DNA from: Bacteroidota bacterium
GTDB taxonomy: Bacteria; Bacteroidota; Bacteroidia; Chitinophagales; LD1
Reading direction: 5' to 3'
DNA length: 64,000 nt
Assembly (NCBI GenBank): GCA_016722375.1
Contig: JADKJG010000012.1
Location: forward strand, 1-64,000
Shown here: positions 57,632 through 64,000 of the stretch, in pieces
How positions within the stretch are numbered: the first letter of the stretch is position 1
How the letters are laid out: the number at the start of each line of letters is the position of its first letter
Notes under the pieces: generated by a model
Database searches by the model: none
What the model was told of the DNA's origin: nothing
What the model saw: only the letters and a program-made list of their open reading frames with translations
Program-made: the position numbers and the translations under genes

Positions 57632-58927
57632 ATGGCCGAACAGAAGCAGAAAAAGGAAGTGGACCAGCGCTATTGGGCCTATGTGAAGCGGCAGTTTCGG
57701 AAAAAGAAAACCGCCGTTTTTTCGCTTTATGTGGCTATGTTTCTCGGCCTCATCGCCCTGCTTTCTCCTTATATCGCCAATGAAAAGCCTTTGATGTGTA
57801 AATATCAGGGCACGCTTTATTTCCCGGCCTTTAAAGAAACATTGGTGGACTTTGGCATTGGCGAATTTCCCGGCCATTTTCAAAATGTGAATTGGAAAGA
57901 ACTGAATTACGATTTTGTCATTTTTCCTCCGGTGCCTTATCTGCCGCTGAATCAGGATAACGACAACATCCATTCCAAAAGTCCTTTTGAAAAACAAAAT
58001 GTTCCCTCCATGCGCTGGCACCATTGGTTTGGTACCGATGAATTGGGGCGCGATGTTTTTGCAGGGATGATTCGCGGTACGAGTATCGCTATGACCGTGG
58101 GACTCGTTTCTATGACCATCGCTTCCCTCATCGGAATTTTTCTGGGTGCGCTGGCGGGCTTTTTCGGCGATGAAGGATTCACCATTTCCCGGGCGCGCTT
58201 CTGGCTCAATATCATTGCCCTCATCCTCGGTATTTTCTATGCCTTCACTGCTCGGTCGTACGACATCACCGAGGCACTGGGCGAATCGTTGGCGATGGGT
58301 ATAGTAGAGTTGCTCATCAGTTTCGCCATTTTGTTTGCCTTCATCGGGCTGGCAAACCTGCTGGTTATTCCCCTCAAAAAAATTCCCTTTCTGGGCAAGT
58401 ATGTCACTGTGCCTTTTGATTTGATTATTTCAAGGATGATTGAAGTATTGAATTCGGTGCCTACCCTATTTCTGATTCTAGTCGTGATTTCTATTGTAAA
58501 AAGGCCGAACCTCTATGTCATCATGATGATTATAGGCTTCACCGGCTGGACGAGCATCGCGCGTTATATCCGCGCCGAACTGCTGCGCGTGCGCAGTCTG
58601 GAATATATTGAAGCGGCCACTTCGCTGGGCTTTCCGCAAATGCGCATTCTTTTCAAACACGCCATCCCCAATTCCTTATCACCGGTGCTGATTGCCATCG
58701 CCTTTGGTATCGCCTCGGCTATCCTCACCGAATCTACGCTTTCTTTCCTCGGTCTTGGACCTGCCGATACTGTTACCTGGGGTGTACTGCTTTCTTATGC
58801 CCGCCAAATTCCGCAGGCATGGTGGTTAGCTATTTTCCCCGGCATTGCCATCTTCATCACCGTCACCGTCTTTAACCTGATTGGTGAAGGCCTGACCGAT
58901 GCGCTCGACCCACGGTTGAAACAATAA
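57632..58927 (+). CDS. Oligopeptide ABC permease, OppC/DppC-type, enlarged
   Basis: 431 residues from MAEQKQKK. TTG 57623, overlapping the oppB stop, is an alternative start. An N-terminal cytoplasmic OppC_N segment (WAYVKRQFRKKKTAVFSLY) precedes helix 1. The periplasmic part has HHWFGTDELGRDVFAGMIRGTS, the standard signature. Two extra hydrophobic segments are inserted around residues 190-270 (FWLNIIALILGIFYAF; GIVELLISFAILFAFIGLANLLVIPL). The EAA loop is YIEAATSLGFPQMRILFKH. It pairs with OppB. No ATPase gene follows. Confidence 0.92.
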   Translation: MAEQKQKKEVDQRYWAYVKRQFRKKKTAVFSLYVAMFLGLIALLSPYIANEKPLMCKYQGTLYFPAFKETLVDFGIGEFPGHFQNVNWKELNYDFVIFPPVPYLPLNQDNDNIHSKSPFEKQNVPSMRWHHWFGTDELGRDVFAGMIRGTSIAMTVGLVSMTIASLIGIFLGALAGFFGDEGFTISRARFWLNIIALILGIFYAFTARSYDITEALGESLAMGIVELLISFAILFAFIGLANLLVIPLKKIPFLGKYVTVPFDLIISRMIEVLNSVPTLFLILVVISIVKRPNLYVIMMIIGFTGWTSIARYIRAELLRVRSLEYIEAATSLGFPQMRILFKHAIPNSLSPVLIAIAFGIASAILTESTLSFLGLGPADTVTWGVLLSYARQIPQAWWLAIFPGIAIFITVTVFNLIGEGLTDALDPRLKQ

Positions 58928-59112
58928 AATCTTCTTTTTTTACTGCTTTACAAATTTGCATCTGGCAATTATTGCAGATTTACACATCCATTGCTTCAAG
59001 CGAAGGGGCTATTATTCCAGAGTTTTAAGGCTTTACACCCGTTTTTGATAAAAAAGATGCCCTTTTCCGACAGATAGCCGCCTATTGATATGAATATAAT
59101 CTCTGTTTTTAG
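58928..59112. other. Intergenic stretch before array C
   Basis: AT-rich, no gene seen. A T-run directly after oppC (about 58933-58940) lacks a clear hairpin. Confidence 0.4.
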
Positions 59113-59406
59113 CTAACAGGGACCTGTCTCTTGCTAACAGGCACCGAATAGCTGCTAACAGGGACCTATCTCCGGCAAAATGGGACCAAGTAGCTACGAA
59201 CAGGGGCCTGTCTTTGGCTAACAGGGACCGAGTAGCAACGAACAGGGACCGATCTCTTACTAACAGGTACCGAATAGCTGCTAACAGGGACCTATCTCTT
59301 GCTAACAGGCACCGAATAGCTACGAACAGGGACCTGTCTCTTGCTAACAGGCACCGAGTAGCTACGAACAGGGACCGAATAGCTGGAGAGATGGTACCGA
59401 ATAGCA
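59113..59406. repeat. Tandem array, exact 21-bp period, 14 units with alternating subtypes (array C)
   Basis: The 13 best units share a 5' half close to CTAACAGGGACC. The 3' halves largely alternate between TGTCTCTTG-like and GAATAGCTG-like, so there is a 42-bp super-period. The minus strand is open from 59419 to 59033 and would encode alternating heptads (SLFVATR, CLLARDR); the plus strand is also largely open. Some units hold ACAGG-GA-CCTGT or GGTACC palindromes. The array lies between oppC and a T9SS gene. Confidence 0.88.
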
Positions 59407-59520
59407 ATAAATCGGTCAAAAGGGGAAAGGGAAGAGGACAATTTGGCGGAAGAATAACAACTATTCTTCCAGAACATATACCTCATTATAAATATCTCAC
59501 GATTGGATGCAGGCTGTGAC

Positions 59521-59680
59521 CACAAGTTGTCGCCACACGATAATTTGTGGCTGAAGCCATGCCCTTTATACCAACAGCTCCTTCATGAATGGGCAGGTTT
59601 ATAACGTCGCACTTTAGTGTGGTGATAATCCGACGCTATAAAAAATGGCTTTAGCCATGAACGGGCAACAGGATTTCAAA
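59521..59680. repeat. Palindrome-rich interspersed (REP/BIME-like) element
   Basis: Several dyads are packed together: TGGCTGAAGCCA (59548-59559), ATGGCTTTAGCCAT (59645-59658), a CCACAA ... TTGTGG pair around 59519-59550, and CGTCGCACTTTAGTG with a later CGACG. No gene is seen from 59520 to 59794. The composition suggests a dispersed repeat of the REP type; there is no transposase in the window. Confidence 0.55.
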
Positions 59681-59794
59681 TAGTTATATGCACCGTCTAT
59701 GCTAAGACTAAGATTGTACCATAGCCATAGAACGCTTCTTTTCATATATTAGCATGCACAATCCGCAATTCACCGGATGTAGCACCTACAAGAA

Positions 59795-61483
59795 ATGAAA
59801 AACCACGTTCTTCTTCTTGCCTTCTTCATAACAACATTGAATTGTCAATCCCAATATACCTTTGTCAAGCAATGGGATGTGCGGTATGGGGGCATAGATC
59901 AGGACTGGGCCGACAAAATAATTCAAACCTCAGACGGGGGGTATCTTATTGGAGGGGATTCCGAATCTTCTTTGGGTGGAGACAAAACGGAAGATTCGCG
60001 GGGTTGGTATGATTACTGGCTGGTCAAGATGGATTCCAACGGCACCAAAGAATGGGACAGGCGTTTTGGTACCTCGGGCTATGATGCTTTTGCAACTATG
60101 GTGGAAACTAAAGATGGGGGTTTCATCTTAGGTGGATATAATGGCGGCGCTTTAAACGGCGACAATACCCAAGACGGAAAAGGCGGCATTGATTATTGGA
60201 TTGTGAAAGTAAGCGCCGGTGGCATCAAAGAGTGGGATAAGAGATATGGGGGAAGTAGGGATGACAAACCTAAAACGATTATTAGCACTAAAGACGGCGG
60301 ATTTCTCATTGGCGGGGGCTCTGAATCAGGCGTGAGCGGTGACCGAACCTGGCCTAACCAGAACACCTGGTTTGTACCCACCGATGACTATTGGATAGTG
60401 AAAATCGATTCGCTGGGTAATTATGAGTGGGATCGGGCCTATGGAGGCAATAAAGATGATGTGCTTCAGTCGGTAATTCAAACCGTGGACGGAGGTTATT
60501 TATTAGCCGGATATTCCAGTTCTGACAGCAGTGGTGACCGGACACAACCCAACTGGAACCCTAACCCGAGCAATTCACAACAACCTGATGGCTGGATTGT
60601 CAAGATAGATTCAGTAGGGAATAAACAATGGGATAAACGATTTGGAACGGCATACCAAGACAGACTATATTCTGTTGCACAAATGCCTGATGGGGGATAT
60701 TTGTTGGGGGGAGAGGCGTTTGGGGATACAACAGAGGATAAAAAAGCAATTAAAGGTCCTTTATGGATTATTAAAATTAATCCACAAGGATTGAAAGAAT
60801 GGGATTGTGGATATATATCTTTGACAGAAGAAATGAGAATGAATCCAACCATAGATGACGGCTTCATTCTCTTTGGAGAAACCAGAGACTATACTCCCAA
60901 CCCTGATTATGAATTGGATAAATCGGAAACGAATTTAGGATACCAGCAGTCTTGGATATTAAAGATTGACTCCTTGGGTAAGAAGCAATGGGATAAAACT
61001 ATTTTTTCTTTTGGTGATGACAAGGGAGGCTATGCAATTCAAACTACAGATGGTTGTTATGCAGTGGCCAACTCCACAAACGGGGATATTGGAGGTTACC
61101 AAAGCCACCCATATCGCGATACCGCCGTAACCTGGAAAACTCACGATTATTGGGTTTTGAAATTTTGCATGGAACCATTTAATGCAGTAGATGATTTGAA
61201 TAAGGAGGATGTAAAAGTATTGGTGTATCCTAATCCATTTACATCGGATGTTTCTATTGCAATAACAAAAGAAGGTATCAGCGAAGCCACGTTTACTATC
61301 AGCAACGCGATGGGGCAGGTAATCTATAATAGAAAGGAAACTAACCTGGGCAGCGGTTATACTAAGAACCTTGATTTGAGTGTTTTGCCGAATGGGGTTT
61401 ATTTTATTGAAGTGACAGCCCCCTCCGGCTCCCCCGAAGGTGGAGAGTTGTTCAGAGTAGTGAAGCGAGTGGTGAAAGAGTGA
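59795..61483 (+). CDS. T9SS-secreted repeat protein with type A sorting domain
   Basis: 562 residues with a signal peptide ending NCQSQ. Five to seven repeats of about 50-65 residues follow, each with a WD.RYGG core (WDVRYGGIDQD, WDKRYGGSRDD, WDRAYGGNKDD, WDKRFGTAYQD) and a TxDGGYLLGG strand pair; they probably form a beta-propeller-like fold. The last about 85 residues are a type A sorting domain (LVYPNPFTSDVSI ... LPNGVYFIEV). Two other T9SS-type genes in this window share the same C-terminal class. Function unknown; surface-exposed or released. Confidence 0.85.
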   Translation: MKNHVLLLAFFITTLNCQSQYTFVKQWDVRYGGIDQDWADKIIQTSDGGYLIGGDSESSLGGDKTEDSRGWYDYWLVKMDSNGTKEWDRRFGTSGYDAFATMVETKDGGFILGGYNGGALNGDNTQDGKGGIDYWIVKVSAGGIKEWDKRYGGSRDDKPKTIISTKDGGFLIGGGSESGVSGDRTWPNQNTWFVPTDDYWIVKIDSLGNYEWDRAYGGNKDDVLQSVIQTVDGGYLLAGYSSSDSSGDRTQPNWNPNPSNSQQPDGWIVKIDSVGNKQWDKRFGTAYQDRLYSVAQMPDGGYLLGGEAFGDTTEDKKAIKGPLWIIKINPQGLKEWDCGYISLTEEMRMNPTIDDGFILFGETRDYTPNPDYELDKSETNLGYQQSWILKIDSLGKKQWDKTIFSFGDDKGGYAIQTTDGCYAVANSTNGDIGGYQSHPYRDTAVTWKTHDYWVLKFCMEPFNAVDDLNKEDVKVLVYPNPFTSDVSIAITKEGISEATFTISNAMGQVIYNRKETNLGSGYTKNLDLSVLPNGVYFIEVTAPSGSPEGGELFRVVKRVVKE

Positions 61484-61508
61484 GCCTTAAACCTACCTAA
61501 ACAATTCT

Positions 61509-62330
61509 CTACTGCTTCTGCCCATTGGTATAAAGCACCTCCCGTTCCTGACCGGCACCGGTGATGAATTTTCCTTTGCCATCGCGGAGGTTATTGGTCC
61601 AGATACCGATATATTTTTCGCCGTCGGCCCAGGTGAAGGAGCCATCGCCGTGCATCAGGCCATTCTGAAACATACCTTCGTATCTATCGCGATTTGCCCA
61701 AGTGAAACTGCCTTTGCCGGTACGGCTGTTGGCTACAAAAGTCCCTTCATACACATCACCGTTGGCAAATATCATTTTGCCGGAACCGTCCTTTATGTCC
61801 GCCACAAAATCACCGTCATATAGGTTGCCGTTTTTGTAATAGTACTTTCCTTTCCCTACCTTTAGTCCGTTCACCACATAGCCTATGTAGCGCTCGCCAT
61901 TTGGATAGTTGATAGTGCCTCGGCCACTCACCGTGCCATCTTTCATGTCGCCCACATAGCGGATACCACTTTTGTAGTAATAGGTACCCCATCCGTTCAT
62001 TTTGTCGTTTTCAAAATTGCCCACATAGCGGTCGCCGTTATTGAAATCATAAGTGCCCATGCCATTGCGCTGGTCGTTTTTCCAATCGCCATAATAGGAG
62101 GTACCATCGCGGAACGTAGCCCGCCCGATGCCTTCTTTTTTGTCTTCTTTCCACTGGCCGATATAGATGGAGCCGTCCTTAAAGGTAGCCTTGCCCTGTC
62201 CGTGGCGCTTACCGTCTTTGTATTCGCCATCATATTGGCCATTCACGTAAATAATATTAGGGGACTGAGCAGCGGTTTGCCCCATGTGCAACAGGACCAA
62301 AAGAGAAAGGAGTAAAGAGATTCTATTCAT
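61509..62330 (-). CDS. Secreted MORN-repeat protein
   Basis: 273 residues from MNRISLLLSLLVLLHMG, with a signal peptide ending AAAQS. About ten MORN repeats of 23 residues follow (YDGEYKDGKRHGQGKATFKDG, YVGNFENDKMNGWGTYYYKSG, YEGMFQNGLMHGDGSFTWADG). Such proteins act as scaffolds or membrane-associated hairpin stacks; the role here is unknown. The longer in-frame start at 62408 has no signal peptide at its N-terminus, so 62330 is preferred. Confidence 0.88.
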   Translation of the reverse strand: MNRISLLLSLLVLLHMGQTAAQSPNIIYVNGQYDGEYKDGKRHGQGKATFKDGSIYIGQWKEDKKEGIGRATFRDGTSYYGDWKNDQRNGMGTYDFNNGDRYVGNFENDKMNGWGTYYYKSGIRYVGDMKDGTVSGRGTINYPNGERYIGYVVNGLKVGKGKYYYKNGNLYDGDFVADIKDGSGKMIFANGDVYEGTFVANSRTGKGSFTWANRDRYEGMFQNGLMHGDGSFTWADGEKYIGIWTNNLRDGKGKFITGAGQEREVLYTNGQKQ

Positions 62331-62426
62331 CAAGCCTGATTTAAGTGAGAGTTTTGAGGGCTGTCCACTATAATAAATGTGTACGTGATGAGGGGGTAAA
62401 TGTTTCAAGCGATGGCCGATAAACTA

Positions 62427-62434
62427 TATATTTG
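62427..62434 (+). promoter_or_regulatory. -7 box of the flippase gene
   Basis: TATATTTG ends 6 nt before a TTG codon at 62441 that gives LNPIKKLASQTV, matching the usual flippase N-terminus. This supports TTG as the start and a near-leaderless mRNA. Confidence 0.6.
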
Positions 62435-62440
62435 CAGGCC

Positions 62441-63934
62441 TTGAACCCGATTAAAAAACTCGCTTCGCAGACCGTCATCTATGGCATCCCAAGCATTGCG
62501 GGACGGTTTTTGAATTATCTGCTTACCTATCTTTATACGCGAGTCTTCGCCACCGAACAGTTTGGTGTGAATTCGGAGTTTTATGCCTACAGCGGATTCT
62601 TTGCTGTCCTGCTGGCTTTTGGAATGGAAACCGGATTTTTCCGTTTTCAAAATGAGGCGAAAGAGCCGGAAAAAGTTTATTCCACTTCGCTGCTGTTCAT
62701 CGTTCTTTCCTCTTTGATTTTTCTCGTGGCGGCCTTTTCATTCGCTCAGCCGATTGCCGATTTGCTTAAATATCCCGACCATGTGGAATACATTCAATGG
62801 TTTGCCTTGATTCTGGCGCTGGACTCTATTGCATCTATTCCTTTTGTGAAGTTGAGGGCAGAGAATAAGGCGGTTCAATTCGCAGGAATAAAAATTGCAG
62901 AAATAGCCGTCAACATTTCGCTCAATATCTTCTTCCTTGTGATATGCCGGAAAGCATATCTCGACAATCCATCTTCCTTTTTTGCTCAATGGTATCTGCC
63001 ACAAATAGGGGTGGGCTATGTGTTTATCTCAAACCTGATTGCCAGTGCGGTCAAGATGCTGTTGCTCCTACCTCAACTGAAAGGAGCCACCAGTGGATTT
63101 GACAAGGTGATATTCGGAAAGATGATTCGCTATTCGCTGCCGATGGTCGTTATTGGTTTTGCGGGGATTATCAATGAGATGTTAGACCGAATGATTTTGA
63201 AATACATGCTGCCTTATGATGATCTGAAAAATCTTCAGATGCTGGGCATTTATGGTGCCTGCTATAAGCTTTCTATATTAATGTCGCTGTTCATTCAGGC
63301 TTTTCGCTTTGCGGGCGAGCCCTTCTTTTTTGCTCATGCCGATAAAGAAGATTCAAAGAAACTATATGCTGATGTGATGAAGTACTTTGTCATTTTCTGT
63401 GTTTTTGTTTTCCTTCTGGTGATGTTGTATATGAACTGGTTCCAGCTTTTTATCGGAGAAAATTATCGAGTGGGATTACCGGTGGTGCCTATTCTGTTGA
63501 TGGCGAACCTTTGTCTGGGCATCTATGTGAATCTGTCTATCTGGTATAAACTGACTGACCGCACCTTGCTGGGGGCGTTTGTTTCCATCTGCGGTGCATT
63601 GCTCACTATATTATTGAATATGCTGTTCATTCCCGAATACGGCTATTTGGCTTCGGCATGGGCTACGCTAGCCTGCTATGCCAGTATGGCCATCGCGTCT
63701 TATGTTTTGGGACAGAAGTATTACCCGGTAGAATATGATTTGAAGAAGATTAGCGGCTATATCCTTCTGGGCTTGTTGATTTGGATCGCTTTTAGCTGGC
63801 TGTCAAAAACCGGCTGGATTCCCATGAATTTCAACTGGATAATCAGTTCGCTATTCATGACACTTTATTTATTAATCGTTTGGTGGATGGATGGGCGATC
63901 CTTGCTTCGCCCCAAGACGATTTCGGGCTCTTGA
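62441..63934 (+). CDS. Lipid-linked polysaccharide flippase (MOP/Wzx-type)
   Basis: 497 residues with about 12-14 transmembrane helices. The N-terminus NPIKKLASQTVIYGIPSIAGRFLNYLLTYLYTRVF and the LEMLDRMILKYMLP-like central region (INEMLDRMILKYML) match the polysaccharide biosynthesis/MATE-like flippase superfamily. It should flip lipid-linked sugar intermediates to the periplasm. The dut gene follows by about 25 nt, an order seen in other Bacteroidota. The TTG start is inferred; the frame opens with another TTG at 62432. Confidence 0.88.
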   Translation: MNPIKKLASQTVIYGIPSIAGRFLNYLLTYLYTRVFATEQFGVNSEFYAYSGFFAVLLAFGMETGFFRFQNEAKEPEKVYSTSLLFIVLSSLIFLVAAFSFAQPIADLLKYPDHVEYIQWFALILALDSIASIPFVKLRAENKAVQFAGIKIAEIAVNISLNIFFLVICRKAYLDNPSSFFAQWYLPQIGVGYVFISNLIASAVKMLLLLPQLKGATSGFDKVIFGKMIRYSLPMVVIGFAGIINEMLDRMILKYMLPYDDLKNLQMLGIYGACYKLSILMSLFIQAFRFAGEPFFFAHADKEDSKKLYADVMKYFVIFCVFVFLLVMLYMNWFQLFIGENYRVGLPVVPILLMANLCLGIYVNLSIWYKLTDRTLLGAFVSICGALLTILLNMLFIPEYGYLASAWATLACYASMAIASYVLGQKYYPVEYDLKKISGYILLGLLIWIAFSWLSKTGWIPMNFNWIISSLFMTLYLLIVWWMDGRSLLRPKTISGS

Positions 63935-63941
63935 TAAATTT

Positions 63942-63949
63942 TATCTTTG
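63942..63949 (+). promoter_or_regulatory. -7 box of dut
   Basis: TATCTTTG matches the consensus and lies 8 nt before the dut ATG, just after the flippase stop. dut may therefore have its own start site as well as read-through from upstream. Confidence 0.55.
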
Positions 63950-63957
63950 TGCACCTC

Positions 63958-64000
63958 ATGAAAATCAGGATCATCAATCAAAGCAATCATCCGCTTCCAT
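63958..64000 (+). CDS. dut: dUTP diphosphatase, 5' end only (cut by window edge)
   Basis: Fourteen residues are visible: MKIRIINQSNHPLP. The MKI.IIN.S...LP opening is the usual start of Bacteroidota Dut, which continues with an ASAGMDLRA motif beyond the window. Dut hydrolyses dUTP to dUMP. Support is the N-terminus plus the flippase-dut gene order, so the call is good but not certain. Confidence 0.65.
   Translation, partial: MKIRIINQSNHPLP

Overview
The window looks like a chromosomal segment of a Bacteroidota bacterium, probably near Chitinophagia/Sphingobacteriia. The evidence is several secreted proteins with C-terminal type IX secretion (T9SS) sorting domains, SprB-type repeats, a FISUMP-domain lipoprotein, Bacteroidota-type promoters (TAnnTTTG at -7, in the best cases with TTTG at -33) and almost no Shine-Dalgarno sequences. 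Family content (DUF4271 next to hemD, a flippase next to dut, K+-type HppA, oversized OppB/OppC without ATPases) fits the same phylum. I see no rRNA, CRISPR array, insertion sequence or prophage.

Layout. 0-2.4 kb: tail of a T9SS protein, a terminator and a frameshifted FISUMP lipoprotein. 2.4-9.9 kb: housekeeping genes (cystathionine gamma-synthase/lyase, DUF1015, hemW, an Omp85 protein, DUF4271, a lysine-tailed hemD). 10.1-12.8 kb: a eukaryote-type squalene synthase followed by a squalene monooxygenase, the entry to sterol or cyclic triterpenol synthesis. 12.9-19.7 kb: a TetR-led operon for a TolC/HlyD/ABC exporter. 19.7-24.2 kb: an accessory island with an anti-sigma-factor remnant, a HigBA toxin-antitoxin pair with a clear operator, a RelE-type toxin remnant, a cytosine methyltransferase overlapping a MutL/MORC-like GHKL ATPase, and a 21-bp-period repeat array. 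24.4-36.2 kb: tRNA-Arg and two adjacent giant T9SS surface-protein genes built of about 1.08-kb tandem repeats. 36.5-48.4 kb: a TPR-like protein, a CAU tRNA, HAD and DUF3089 hydrolases, the kynurenine-pathway pair ACMSD-kynureninase, RlpA, MurF, an arginase-family enzyme, an antiporter and small proteins. 48.5-58.9 kb: a second 21-bp array, a hypothetical protein, HppA, YajQ, YbaB, an epimerase and an oligopeptide ABC system. 59-64 kb: a third 21-bp array, a palindrome-rich repeat, a T9SS protein, a MORN protein, a flippase and the start of dut.

Three themes stand out. First, the squalene synthase/monooxygenase pair points to oxidosqualene-derived lipids. Second, three sequence-unrelated arrays, all with an exact 21-bp period, lie in three different intergenic gaps. 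Third, several promoters place the -7 box only 6-8 nt before the best start codon, which implies leaderless or near-leaderless mRNAs.

Caution: at least ten single or few-base frameshifts interrupt otherwise conserved genes, several in homopolymers or long repeats. Most are probably sequencing or assembly errors, so the affected genes are described as full-length reconstructions and flagged.
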